Program-made: the position numbers and the translations under genes
Part shown: piece by piece, positions 1 through 7,148 of the stretch
How the letters are laid out: every line of letters starts with the position of its first letter
How positions within the stretch are numbered: position 1 is the first letter of the stretch
The notes under the pieces: model-generated
Database searches by the model: none
What the model was told of the DNA's origin: nothing
The model's input: the letters and a program-made list of their open reading frames with translations, nothing else
Assembly: GCA_031551135.1 (NCBI GenBank)
Contig: JAVBOA010000005.1
Coordinates: 1 to 64,000 of the forward strand
Source: JAITVM01 sp031551135
GTDB taxonomy: Bacteria; Bacillota; Clostridia; Lachnospirales; JAITVM01
Direction: 5' to 3'
Length of the DNA stretch: 64,000 nucleotides

Positions 1-117
1 ACCTATCAAAAAGGAATCAAAGTACCTGATGAGATGTTTGAATCTATTAATATTACTCGTCATGCTTTTCATGGAGAGTGGAATTATACTATTTCTCCAC
101 AATATAAAAACTTGTAA
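1..117 (+). CDS. C-terminal end of a transposase, probably ISAzo13 family (partial)
   Basis: An open frame runs in from the left window edge and stops with TAA at 115-117, giving a 38-residue tail. It contains the segment RHAFHGEWNYTI, which I recognise from the C-termini of ISAzo13-type DDE transposases; this is from memory, not a search. It converges on the shortened ABC permease that ends at 131, so this element may be what cut that gene. The rest of the transposase lies outside the window. It could also be another DDE family with a similar tail. Confidence 0.55.
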   Translation, partial: TYQKGIKVPDEMFESINITRHAFHGEWNYTISPQYKNL

Positions 118-130
118 AGTTTATTTTCAA

Positions 131-718
131 TCACTGCCTAATTACAACCAATGCTGAAAAAAAGTACCTGCCGCTTTTAAGCAGGATCACAAAACACATT
201 GGCATTGCCGCCGATATAAAAATAAAAATAACATTGAAAAACGCAGATTGCGAGAATCCGATAAAACAAATTTTAGTAAAAAAGTTATTATTCACAGCCA
301 AATATAATTCCCCGGGAAGATTTAAAGCATATTCCCATTTTGCATAAAGTGAAAAGAAAATCAATACCAGAAGCACTTCCAGCGCAATAAACAAGAGTAA
401 ATAAGATATACGGACAAATAATTTCGCAAAAAATATTTTTCGCCTTGAAAGCGGCAAAGTCAGATAAGTATATAAACTCTTTGTTTTAGAAAAAAGGCCC
501 AATGTATTTATTAAATCTGAAATAATTATACAGGCAATTGTTGCGAGAAAAAATAAATTTAAATTTGCACTAACCAGTATTGCGTTAAAATCGCATTTTA
601 GATTTATGCTGTTCATGTTTAATAAAAAAATTGATATTTGTAAAAAAAGCGAAATTAATATAATAATCAGAATATGAAGAATTTCTGATAAAAAATCATA
701 TTTGATAATCTTGAGCAT
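131..718 (-). CDS. ABC-2 type permease-like membrane protein, probably 3'-truncated
   Basis: About 195 residues with roughly five hydrophobic segments (near residues 15-40, 50-80, 105-130, 145-175 and 175-195). The start chosen is ATG at 716-718, preceded by GGAGGAATAAAT; it lies 2 bases past the stop of the GntR regulator, so the two are co-transcribed. YtrA-type GntR regulators normally control an ABC ATPase plus permease. No ATPase is present here, and the last hydrophobic segment ends abruptly next to the transposase remnant at 1-117. I infer that the 3' end and any following ATPase gene were lost to a mobile element. The function is inferred from hydrophobicity and context only. Confidence 0.5.
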   Translation of the reverse strand: MLKIIKYDFLSEILHILIIILISLFLQISIFLLNMNSINLKCDFNAILVSANLNLFFLATIACIIISDLINTLGLFSKTKSLYTYLTLPLSRRKIFFAKLFVRISYLLLFIALEVLLVLIFFSLYAKWEYALNLPGELYLAVNNNFFTKICFIGFSQSAFFNVIFIFISAAMPMCFVILLKSGRYFFSALVVIRQ

Positions 719-720
719 AT

Positions 721-1098
721 TTATTCCTCCCAGTTTTTCTTTATTAGGCCGCATAAATCTTGAGCGTTCAATCCCACTTGTTTACAAAGCTTTATCAATT
801 CTGTGATTTCATTGTTTAAAATTTCTTCTTTGATTTTTTTTACAGAGTCTCCGCTGACACGAACAATGCTTTTTGCGTTTGGCGGCGTTTCTATAATGCC
901 TTCCTTTTCAAGCTCGGAAAAAGATTTTTGCACCGTGTTTAAATTAACGCCAAGCGAAACAGCAATCGAGCGGCGAGAGGGAATTTCATCGCCATCCGCA
1001 AAAAAATCACTGAGTATCAAAATTTTAAAATGCCTTATTATTTGTAAATAAACGGGAGCTGAATCATCGATAACAAAGTTTTCAAAAGGTTGTTTCAT
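721..1098 (-). CDS. GntR family transcriptional regulator, YtrA subfamily
   Basis: 125 residues. The N-terminal winged helix-turn-helix (about residues 10-80) carries the GntR signature IPSRRSIAVSLGVNLNTVQK and is followed by a short C-terminal helical tail, as in YtrA-type regulators, which lack a large effector domain. The start is ATG at 1096-1098 with GGAG 8 bases upstream; a GTG three codons earlier overlaps that ribosome site and is less likely. The gene heads a transcript with the permease downstream. A large inverted repeat covering its own promoter (1114-1163) suggests autorepression. Such regulators usually control drug or cell-envelope stress ABC exporters. Confidence 0.85.
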   Translation of the reverse strand: MKQPFENFVIDDSAPVYLQIIRHFKILILSDFFADGDEIPSRRSIAVSLGVNLNTVQKSFSELEKEGIIETPPNAKSIVRVSGDSVKKIKEEILNNEITELIKLCKQVGLNAQDLCGLIKKNWEE

Positions 1099-1113
1099 GC
1101 TTTTCACTCCAAA

Positions 1114-1163
1114 CTGTATTAATAGTATAATACATTTATATCTGTATTATATTATTAATACAG
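1114..1163 (-). promoter_or_regulatory. Palindromic operator of the GntR/YtrA-type regulator
   Basis: Two 21-base arms, 1114-1134 and 1143-1163, form an almost perfect inverted repeat (outer half CTGTATTAATA) separated by 8 bases. The repeat lies directly upstream of the regulator's ribosome site and covers the -10 box of its promoter. This is the expected geometry for autorepression by a dimeric GntR protein. Binding is inferred from position and symmetry. Confidence 0.65.
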
Positions 1164-1174
1164 TTTTTTGTCAA
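1146..1174 (-). promoter_or_regulatory. Sigma-A type promoter for the gntR-permease transcript
   Basis: Read on the - strand there is a perfect -35 TTGACA (1169-1174), a 17-base spacer, and a perfect -10 TATAAT (1146-1151). The -10 lies inside the right arm of the palindrome, so a bound repressor would block RNA polymerase. Confidence 0.8.
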
Positions 1175-1230
1175 CAAAAAAAGTGCGCTGTGGCACTCAT
1201 TTTTGTGTTATGGATAATTCTATCCTTAAT

Positions 1231-1837
1231 GTCTGTATAATGGGGTTAAATCCCTCGCCTTTCAGGCGAAACCTTTAGGTCAACCACCTAAACGAGGATT
1301 AAATTCAGGACTTGAGAGAAAATACTCAAGAGGTGAATTTGATGAAAAATTACAGGAAGTCGGCACACTGTACGTATGACATAAAATATCACATAGTATG
1401 GATAACAAAGTATAGAAAGCCGGTAGTGACAGGAAAGATTGCGGAAAGGACAAGAGAACTACTGCGAGGTATATGTCAACAAAATGAAGTGGAAATATTG
1501 GCCGGGCACGTATCAAAAGACCATATACACTTGTTGGTGTCGGTACCGCAGCATCTATCCGCCAGTAAACTTGTGCAGTATCTCAAAGGCTATAGCTCGC
1601 GAAAACTACAAATGGAATACAAGGAATTGAACAAGCAATTCTGGGGAAAACATTTGTGGGCGAGAGGGTACTTTGTAGCAAGCAGTGGCAATATTACAGA
1701 TGAAGTTATTGCAGAATATATTAAAAATCAAGATATAGCCGAAAACATGAAATCGGATAATTTCAGTATATCAGAACTTTAGGCGGCTTCCAGCCGCCAA
1801 TCCGAACCTACCGCCTTTCAGGCGGTAGTGGTTTAGT
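1231..1837 (+). mobile_element. IS200-type insertion sequence inserted in a MITE end
   Basis: About 607 bp around a single TnpA gene, with no TnpB. Subterminal hairpins are visible at both ends: CGCCT-TTC-AGGCG near 1256-1268 and TACCGCCT-TTC-AGGCGGTA near 1809-1827. The ends were set by comparison: the 11 bases before 1231 joined to the bases from 1838 recreate exactly the terminal sequence of the MITE at 7039-7148, with no target duplication. IS200/IS605 elements are known to insert this way. The element lies just 3' of TTAAT. Confidence 0.8.
1342..1782 (+). CDS. tnpA: IS200/IS605 family transposase TnpA (HUH/Y1)
   Basis: 146 residues, the usual size for a Y1 transposase. Visible features are the HUH metal-binding motif in KDHIHLLVSVP, the conserved start region YDIKYHIVWITKYRKPV, the segment LWARGYFVASSGN, and a late Tyr in VIAEYIKNQ that is the expected catalytic nucleophile. 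The start is ATG 1342 behind GAGGTG; an upstream in-frame start at 1312 has no ribosome site. The gene looks intact, so the element may be active. It cuts and rejoins single-stranded DNA at its hairpin ends. Confidence 0.93.
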   Translation: MKNYRKSAHCTYDIKYHIVWITKYRKPVVTGKIAERTRELLRGICQQNEVEILAGHVSKDHIHLLVSVPQHLSASKLVQYLKGYSSRKLQMEYKELNKQFWGKHLWARGYFVASSGNITDEVIAEYIKNQDIAENMKSDNFSISEL

Positions 1838-1853
1838 ATTGAAAATAGTATAA
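1838..1853. repeat. Right end of an interrupted MITE copy plus TAA target duplication
   Basis: Bases 1838-1850 end in GAAAATAGTA and are followed by TAA (1851-1853). They match the ends of the MITEs at 6062-6101, 7039-7148 and 45586-45697. The adjoining internal part of the same end is at 1218-1230, on the far side of the IS200 insertion. I could not find the other MITE end upstream, so this copy is partial. Confidence 0.7.
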
Positions 1854-1872
1854 GAATCGTCCCTGCATCAAT

Positions 1873-3456
1873 TCAAATATTTCTATTAAAAAACTCATTA
1901 TATTCATTCAGCCTATCAACGAAAAATTGATAATCTTTTGAGAGCATTTCATGGGTATATCGGAACTCCCAATTTCCCGAACAAGTCCCGGGTATATTCA
2001 TTCTATCTTCCGTGCCGAGAGACATTATATCCTGAATCGGAATTATAGCGAAATTGGCGATTGAATTAAACGCCATGCGTATAAAATCCCAAGCAACATC
2101 TTCGCCGCTGACATTCAGATATTTCCTATAATAATGTTTTGCGTCCTCGTCCGCTTTTTCGTACCAGCCGAAACATGTATCGTTATCGTGCGTGCCGGTG
2201 TAAATCACGGTTTTCGGGTCTTTTAAATTATGCGGAAGATAAGCGTTTTTGCGGTCTTTTCCAAACGCGAACTGCAGGATTTTCATTCCCGGAAGCCCGA
2301 GCTCACAGCGCAATTCTTCCACAGCGGGTGTCATTAGCCCTAAATCTTCGGCGATAATCGCCTTTTCGCCGAGAGCCTTCTTCACCGCGTTGAAAAAAGC
2401 CTGCCTCGGGCCTTTCGCCCATTCTCCGTTTATTGCGTTTTCGCTGCCCAAAGGTACTTCCCAATAAGATTCGAAGCCTCTGAAATGGTCGATTCGCAAA
2501 ATATCATAAAGCTTAAAATTATGTTCGATTCGTTTAATCCACCATCCATATTTCAAATCTTGGTTTGCTTGCCAATCATACAAAGGATTTCCCCAAAGCT
2601 GACCGGTTTTCGAAAAATAATCCGGAGGAACTCCGGCCACTTTTACCGGCAAAAAATCTTCATCTAATTGGAATATATTTTTATTTACCCAAACGTCACA
2701 GCTGTCATACGCCACAAAAATCGGTAAATCTCCGATTATTCTTATATTATTTTCGTTTGCATATTTTTTTAAAGAAGTCCATTGTTCAAAAAACTCGAAC
2801 TGCAGAAATTTATTATAATCGACTTCGTCAGCCAAGATTTTTTTATATTTCTCGATTTCGGAAGCATTGCGGTTTTTCAAGCCTTTCGGCCAGCTTATCC
2901 AAGAACCGCCCATATAATAATCCTGAATTTCGAATTTTTTTAGTTTTCCGGAAAATTTATTTTCAAATTCAAATAAATCAGATTTATCGGATTTTCTATT
3001 TTCCGAAAAATAATTTTTTAACGAAATAAAAATACAATAATCATCGAGCCAATACGAGTTCGATTCACAAAATTCGGTATAATTTGGCTTATTAGTTTTT
3101 TTGAAATTTTCAAATGCTATTCTGTAAATACTATTTTTAAAAGAAATGACTTTGTCATAATTAACTTTTCTGTCGTTAAATTCTTCATGGAGAGTATCAT
3201 ATTTTGTGAGCAAATTTTTCTTAATCAATATATCCGGAGAGATTAAAATATAGTTGCCTGCAAAAGATGAAAACGATGAATACGGAGAGTTTCCGGAGGA
3301 TGTAGGTGTGAGCGGCAGAATTTGCCAAAGCCTTTGGTTTGATTTTTTTAAAAAATCAATAAACTCATAAGCACCGCCGCCAAAATCTCCAATGCCGTAT
3401 TCGCCCGGAAACGAGGTAGGATGAACTAAAATTCCACTTTCTCTGCTGTCAAACAT
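1873..3456 (-). CDS. malQ: 4-alpha-glucanotransferase (amylomaltase)
   Basis: 527 residues, full length for GH77. It disproportionates alpha-1,4 glucans and recycles short maltodextrins in the cytoplasm. Visible motifs include RESGILVHPTSFPGEYGIGD at the N-terminus, RIIGDLPIFVAYDSCDVW, LRIDHFRGFESYW (the nucleophile Asp region), IIAEDLG (acid/base Glu region) and YTGTHDNDT near residue 425. The start is ATG at 3456 with AAGGTGG 6 bases upstream, preferred to a GTG three codons earlier. It stands alone; glgC and glgD are 32 kb away, and together they suggest glycogen or maltodextrin turnover. Confidence 0.95.
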   Translation of the reverse strand: MFDSRESGILVHPTSFPGEYGIGDFGGGAYEFIDFLKKSNQRLWQILPLTPTSSGNSPYSSFSSFAGNYILISPDILIKKNLLTKYDTLHEEFNDRKVNYDKVISFKNSIYRIAFENFKKTNKPNYTEFCESNSYWLDDYCIFISLKNYFSENRKSDKSDLFEFENKFSGKLKKFEIQDYYMGGSWISWPKGLKNRNASEIEKYKKILADEVDYNKFLQFEFFEQWTSLKKYANENNIRIIGDLPIFVAYDSCDVWVNKNIFQLDEDFLPVKVAGVPPDYFSKTGQLWGNPLYDWQANQDLKYGWWIKRIEHNFKLYDILRIDHFRGFESYWEVPLGSENAINGEWAKGPRQAFFNAVKKALGEKAIIAEDLGLMTPAVEELRCELGLPGMKILQFAFGKDRKNAYLPHNLKDPKTVIYTGTHDNDTCFGWYEKADEDAKHYYRKYLNVSGEDVAWDFIRMAFNSIANFAIIPIQDIMSLGTEDRMNIPGTCSGNWEFRYTHEMLSKDYQFFVDRLNEYNEFFNRNI

Positions 3457-3508
3457 ATTTACCACCTTAGTATAAAATTAAAAATTCGACAATACATACT
3501 ACGATTTC

Positions 3509-3532
3509 CAAATTTATTTAACGATATTTGGA
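3509..3532. repeat. CCAAAT/ATTTGG inverted repeat in the malQ leader
   Basis: CCAAAT at 3509-3514 and ATTTGG at 3527-3532 form an interrupted palindrome between the malQ promoter and its start codon. It could be an operator for a sugar regulator or a weak mRNA hairpin. No family assignment is possible from sequence alone. Confidence 0.35.
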
Positions 3533-3547
3533 AAATTTTCTTTGATT

Positions 3548-3576
3548 ATTATATGGTCATTGTATTCTAAAGTCAA
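3548..3576 (-). promoter_or_regulatory. Sigma-A type promoter of malQ
   Basis: On the - strand: -35 TTGACT (3571-3576), 17-base spacer, -10 TATAAT (3548-3553). Transcription would begin near 3541, leaving an 85-base leader before the malQ ATG. Confidence 0.75.
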
Positions 3577-3777
3577 TTGTATGATTCTACTAATATATAA
3601 TCGACAAAAACCGCCTAGTTTTGAATAACGAAAAATATGCATTACAGAGTTGAAAAGCAATATTTTTGAAGCAAACCCATTTTAAATACAGAATTTTTTG
3701 AGGCGAAAATCAAATACTATATTTGCGATAATTTTTCTTTATAAATTCTAAAGAATATATAATAGGGGGAAATTTAA

Positions 3778-4545
3778 TTGAAACTAAAATTGATTGCACC
3801 GGGGATTATAACTTTAATGCTGACAATGACTGCTTGCGCGGCGTATAACGACAGTTATTATGATAATGAGAATAACGCGAACGGCGAGAGACTTCGAAAC
3901 TCGATAACGGATGTTCGCGACGATTACGACGATTATTCTTATAGAAACAGAAATTATAATAATTCGCGCGTTGTAGGAAGAGTTTATCCGACCGATAATT
4001 ATACAAATAATAGAATGAGGACTTCGATTAGAGATACAATCGTTGACAGAGACACAAACGGAGATTATCTAAATAACAGAGCTACCGGTTATGGAGTATA
4101 CAGCACTCCCATTAATAATAGTTTGAGAAATAATGTTTCCGGAGTTTATAACACAAACAAAGTGACCGGTACAAATAACGGTACAGGCACTTATAATAAC
4201 AGAATCACAAATAATATGGACTCTGTTACAAACAGAAATGCAACAGCTAATAACAATCTGACAAGCAGAGATTATAGAACTGAAGATAGATATTCCCTAA
4301 ATAATTCCGCTAAACTAAATAACAATATTAATAACGGAATTAACAGAAACACAAATGCTAATAATGGGGATTATAATCCGGTAAATACAAAAATGGATTA
4401 CACCAGAAATACAGACGGAACCAAGAATGTTATTGAAAAAACGAATCAAAATTCCCTTGCAAATAGAGCTGTTACTTCTACACCTTTAAATTTTCAGCCT
4501 AGAGTAGGATTTAAAGGCATTGGATTCCAAGGAATCGGCCGATAA
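3778..4545 (+). CDS. Asn-rich putative lipoprotein
   Basis: 255 residues. The N-terminus is a lipoprotein signal (hydrophobic core, then a lipobox ending LTMTAC with Cys at about residue 19). The rest is low-complexity sequence very rich in Asn, Tyr, Arg, Asp and Thr with repeats such as NNR and TNNN, then a short C-terminal segment FQPRVGFKGIGFQGIGR. No enzyme motif is visible. The start is TTG 3778 behind AGGGGGA; starting at the next ATG would lose the signal. It probably sits on the outer face of the membrane as a disordered surface protein. I do not recognise a family. Confidence 0.7.
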   Translation: MKLKLIAPGIITLMLTMTACAAYNDSYYDNENNANGERLRNSITDVRDDYDDYSYRNRNYNNSRVVGRVYPTDNYTNNRMRTSIRDTIVDRDTNGDYLNNRATGYGVYSTPINNSLRNNVSGVYNTNKVTGTNNGTGTYNNRITNNMDSVTNRNATANNNLTSRDYRTEDRYSLNNSAKLNNNINNGINRNTNANNGDYNPVNTKMDYTRNTDGTKNVIEKTNQNSLANRAVTSTPLNFQPRVGFKGIGFQGIGR

Positions 4546-4624
4546 ATTATAGCGAAATAGCGTAGGATAAAATTGAAAATTGCTTTTAGCGTAGGATAAA
4601 ATTTAAAAGATAGCAATGCTGTAG

Positions 4625-4658
4625 CCGTCGTATTTTAAAAAAAGTACGGCGGTTTTTC
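4625..4658 (+). terminator. Probable terminator after the Asn-rich lipoprotein gene
   Basis: GCCGTCGTA and TACGGCGG arms pair around an A-rich loop and are followed by GTTTTTCTG. It ends the lipoprotein transcript just before the marR promoter. Confidence 0.6.
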
Positions 4659-4664
4659 TGTATC

Positions 4665-4693
4665 TTGACATTATTACTAATTAGTAATATAAT
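4665..4693 (+). promoter_or_regulatory. marR promoter with a perfect operator palindrome in its spacer; leaderless transcript
   Basis: -35 TTGACA (4665-4670), 17-base spacer, -10 TATAAT (4688-4693), all consensus. The spacer is filled by the perfect 16-base palindrome ATTACTAATTAGTAAT (4673-4688), a likely MarR operator. The start codon ATG begins at 4700, only 6 bases after the -10 box, so transcription should start at or next to the A of ATG. No Shine-Dalgarno site is present. Confidence 0.8.
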
Positions 4694-4699
4694 TATTTT

Positions 4700-5140
4700 A
4701 TGGACGAAACAAAAATATTATATGGAGCCGAAAAAGCTCTTGACCTTAAATTTTTTATTGCGCTCAGCCGCTCTATCAACCTGCTGAATAAGCGCGCGAA
4801 CTGTATTTTCAGAAAATATAATTTGACAAATAAGCAATTTGCTGTATTGGAGGCTTTGTATCATAAAGGCGATTTGAGTATCGGTCAAATTATCGAAAAA
4901 GTTCTTTCTACCGGCGGAAACATGACCGTTGTTATCAATAATCTGGAAAAGGAAGGGATGGTCAAAAAGGATTGCGCCCGTGACGACAATAGAGTCTGTA
5001 TTATTAGCTTAACCGCCAAAGGCAAGGGTTTGATTGAAAAAATATTCCCTGAATATCTTGAGGATTTGCAAAATTCTCTCTCTTGTTTTTCCGAAATCGA
5101 AAAAAATGAAATTGTATCTGCTCTAAAGAAACTAAATTGA
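4700..5140 (+). CDS. MarR family transcriptional regulator
   Basis: 146 residues with the MarR winged-helix fold: dimerisation helices at the ends, recognition region STGGNMTVVINNLEKEGMV near residue 72, and the wing motif DDNRVCIISLTAKGKGL. It is followed after 20 bases by a nitroreductase-like gene, a pairing typical of MarR regulators that sense quinones or electrophiles (MhqR/YodB-type logic, by analogy). A palindrome in its own promoter predicts autorepression. The transcript appears leaderless. The effector is unknown; two Cys residues (about 29 and 94) could take part in redox sensing, which is speculation. Confidence 0.9.
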   Translation: MDETKILYGAEKALDLKFFIALSRSINLLNKRANCIFRKYNLTNKQFAVLEALYHKGDLSIGQIIEKVLSTGGNMTVVINNLEKEGMVKKDCARDDNRVCIISLTAKGKGLIEKIFPEYLEDLQNSLSCFSEIEKNEIVSALKKLN

Positions 5141-5160
5141 AATTTTTAGGAGGATGGAAT

Positions 5161-5754
5161 ATGGAATTTTTTGAAGCATTGAAAAATCGACGAACATATT
5201 ATTTTATAAGCGGAAAATCTACTATAAGCGATGAAGAAATTATAAAAATCGCAGAAAATGCATTACTCTGTGCGCCGACAGCTTTCAATAGCCAATCCGT
5301 TCGGGTTGCTGTATTGTTTGGAGAGAATCACAATAAACTCTGGTCTATTGTTAAAGAAACTCTCAGAAAAATTGTTCCGCCTGATAATTTTGCCGGGACA
5401 GAAGCAAAAATAAACAGCTTTGATGCAGGTTATGCAACAGTTTTATTTTTTGACGATACCGAAATTACAAAAGGCTTGCAAGAAAAATTTCCGTCGTATA
5501 AAGATAATTTCCCAATTTGGGCGCAGCAGTCAAACGGCATGGCTCAATTAATCATTTGGTCGGCGCTGGAGGCCGAAGGTCTAGGCGTTAATATTCAGCA
5601 TTACAACCCAATTATTGACGACGAAGTTAAAGAAGTATTTGATTTTCCAAAATCTTGGCAGTTGGTTGCGCAAATGCCTTTTGGATTGCCTACCGCCGGT
5701 CCGGATGCAAAATCCGTAGTTCCGGCTTCCGAACGTATTAGGGTTTTGAAATAA
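5161..5754 (+). CDS. Nitroreductase family protein, Frm2/COG3560-like
   Basis: 197 residues, an FMN-dependent NAD(P)H oxidoreductase fold. The N-terminal motif NRRTYYFISGKS and the segment APTAFNSQSVRVAVLFGENH match the small Frm2-like branch rather than classical NfsB, and GLGVNIQHYNP is also typical. The start is ATG 5161, 6 bases after the strong AGGAGG site. It lies immediately downstream of marR and is probably controlled by it. Its likely role is two-electron reduction of quinones or nitro compounds for detoxification; the substrate cannot be read from the sequence. Confidence 0.85.
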   Translation: MEFFEALKNRRTYYFISGKSTISDEEIIKIAENALLCAPTAFNSQSVRVAVLFGENHNKLWSIVKETLRKIVPPDNFAGTEAKINSFDAGYATVLFFDDTEITKGLQEKFPSYKDNFPIWAQQSNGMAQLIIWSALEAEGLGVNIQHYNPIIDDEVKEVFDFPKSWQLVAQMPFGLPTAGPDAKSVVPASERIRVLK

Positions 5755-5785
5755 TATTTATTTTATGGAAGGAAACGGTGATATT

Positions 5786-6061
5786 TTGAATTTTATACAC
5801 GAGTCAAACAGGGTTTATTCGCTGGATGAAAAAAATAATATTATTGCCGAAATAACTTTTCCGCCTTATGGCGACTGCGTTGTTATAAATCATACCTTTG
5901 TAGATGATTCGCTGAGGGGACAAGGTGTGGCCGGCATGCTTGTAAAAGAAGCTTATAATGAAATTAAAAAGGCCAATAAAAAAGCGAAAGTTACATGCTC
6001 TTATGCAATTAAATTTTTTGAAAAAAATAAAGAATTCGCTGATATATTAAGCGAAATCTAA
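5786..6061 (+). CDS. Small GNAT-like N-acetyltransferase, COG2388/YjdJ type
   Basis: About 91 residues. The single-domain acetyl-CoA fold is shown by FVDDSLRGQGVAGMLVKEAY, with the R/Q-x-x-G-x-G/A binding loop, and by the family end motif CSYAIKFFEKN. The start is probably TTG 5786 behind GGTGAT, giving the family-typical beginning MNFIHESNRVY; an ATG at 5765 is possible but lacks a ribosome site. The stop codon TAA (6059-6061) is also the left target duplication of the MITE inserted directly after it. It may share the marR transcript. The substrate is unknown. Confidence 0.8.
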   Translation: MNFIHESNRVYSLDEKNNIIAEITFPPYGDCVVINHTFVDDSLRGQGVAGMLVKEAYNEIKKANKKAKVTCSYAIKFFEKNKEFADILSEI

Positions 6062-6101
6062 TACTATTTTCATTTTTCTATCCTTTATATTGAAAATAGT
6101 A
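6062..6101. repeat. Short 40-bp MITE derivative with TAA target duplications
   Basis: It begins TACTATTTTC and ends GAAAATAGTA (perfect 10-base terminal inverted repeats) and is flanked by TAA at 6059-6061 and 6102-6104. It keeps both ends of the 110-bp copy at 7039-7148 but lacks the GC-richer centre, so it is an internal deletion derivative. The left TAA is the stop codon of the preceding gene. Confidence 0.8.
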
Positions 6102-6108
6102 TAAAACG

Positions 6109-6129
6109 GGGCAGGCCATGAGCCTGCCC
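6109..6129 (-). terminator. Terminator of the CmpB-like gene
   Basis: A 7-bp stem GGGCAGG/CCTGCCC with a 7-base loop, followed on the - strand by CGTTTTAT. The T run lies at the edge of the neighbouring MITE and its target duplication. Confidence 0.75.
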
Positions 6130-6144
6130 TTAACTTGCCGAATT

Positions 6145-6969
6145 TTATAGAATTTTATCATTGATTTTTTCTATTTTAGATTTTAAATATGACTTAAACG
6201 CCTCAATTGTTTCGGGGGATTTTTTATATTTGAGATTTTTGAATTTGCTAAAAATTCGAGAAGGATTTGCTGTTGCATTTGAAATCCTTTTTTCAAAATT
6301 TTGAATTAATGTGTGCAAAGCAGAGTCATTGTTTAGAAGAGCAGTCTTTTTAAGTTCGCTGAGATTTGTAATAATATTTTCCAATTCAATCTCGTATTTT
6401 TCTTGCAGATGAACTTTTATATCCGATAAATTCGTCGAAATTTCCGTTAATTTATCCTCAAAATTATGAATAGACTCAATAGATTTTATTAAATCATAAA
6501 TCAAAGTCAGAACGATTGTCCAAACACAGATATCTTTGAAAACTCCGGAACTTTTATTTACATAAGAAGAAACAAACGGATGCAGAGAATATGCCAAAAA
6601 AAGTGTCAGCAGCCCGAACAAAGCGGAGTTTAATAAACAAACCCTGCCTTGTATATTAAATTTCATATCAGAATAATCCCAAAGCTTTATATTAAATAAC
6701 ATTTCAAAAATATAAGTCGTTATATATTCCAAAACACTCATACAAAGAAAAGCGACTACAAAAAGTAAAATCGGTTCGCTTACAAAATCCGATAAAAAAA
6801 TAATTGAAAAAATCGCACCGAAGCCATAAATCGGACAATACGGCCCATAAAAAAATCCTCTGTTTGTAAGTTTTCTGTTTATGCAAGAGCAATAAATTAC
6901 TTCTGTTATATATCCCAAGACGCTGTAAATGTAAAAATAAATTATTAAATCGGAAAAAGAAATATCCAT
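6145..6969 (-). CDS. Putative ABC-transporter type IV / CmpB-like membrane protein
   Basis: 274 residues. The N-terminal ~145 residues hold about five hydrophobic segments and the family hallmarks SVLGYITEVIYCS, NRGFFYGPYCPIYGFG and LEYITTYIFEMLF...WDYS, known from PF06541 proteins. The C-terminal ~110 residues are charged and helical (possible coiled coil around residues 165-235) and probably cytoplasmic. The start is ATG 6969 behind AGAAGTGAT. No ATPase partner is nearby and the family has no proven transport function, so the ABC label is historical. It is a single-gene unit ending at the hairpin 6109-6129. Confidence 0.8.
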   Translation of the reverse strand: MDISFSDLIIYFYIYSVLGYITEVIYCSCINRKLTNRGFFYGPYCPIYGFGAIFSIIFLSDFVSEPILLFVVAFLCMSVLEYITTYIFEMLFNIKLWDYSDMKFNIQGRVCLLNSALFGLLTLFLAYSLHPFVSSYVNKSSGVFKDICVWTIVLTLIYDLIKSIESIHNFEDKLTEISTNLSDIKVHLQEKYEIELENIITNLSELKKTALLNNDSALHTLIQNFEKRISNATANPSRIFSKFKNLKYKKSPETIEAFKSYLKSKIEKINDKIL

Positions 6970-7007
6970 TCGATCACTTCTTTCTTAAAACTCTTCAAAG
7001 TAAAAAA

Positions 7008-7025
7008 GAGTGTTATAGAACACCC
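7008..7025 (-). terminator. Terminator of the HPr gene, separated from it by a MITE
   Basis: On the - strand GGGTGTT-CTAT-AACACTC (one G-U pair) is followed by TTTTTTAC. The MITE at 7039-7148 lies between this hairpin and the HPr stop codon, so the MITE is transcribed as part of the HPr 3' UTR. Confidence 0.7.
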
Positions 7026-7038
7026 TTTGATATATTTA

Positions 7039-7148
7039 TACTATTTTCAATATTAAGGATAGAAAAAATATTTCATTTCGCGCCGGAAACATTGCACGAA
7101 ACGCTCCGCTGTGAAAATTTTTTTCTACTTATCTAAATGAAAATAGTA
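7039..7148. repeat. Full-length 110-bp MITE with TTA target duplications
   Basis: Terminal inverted repeats of about 30 bases, imperfect inside, begin TACTATTTTCA at both ends and continue to a run of A before a GC-richer core. It is flanked by TTA at 7036-7038 and 7149-7151. The copy at 45586-45697 has the same core in the opposite orientation. The right TTA is the complement of the HPr stop codon TAA. There is no coding capacity. Confidence 0.85.

Noticed and set aside
1280..1516. ORF antisense to the IS200 transposase
   Set aside because: Shadow of tnpA; it covers the hairpin end and has no protein-like features.
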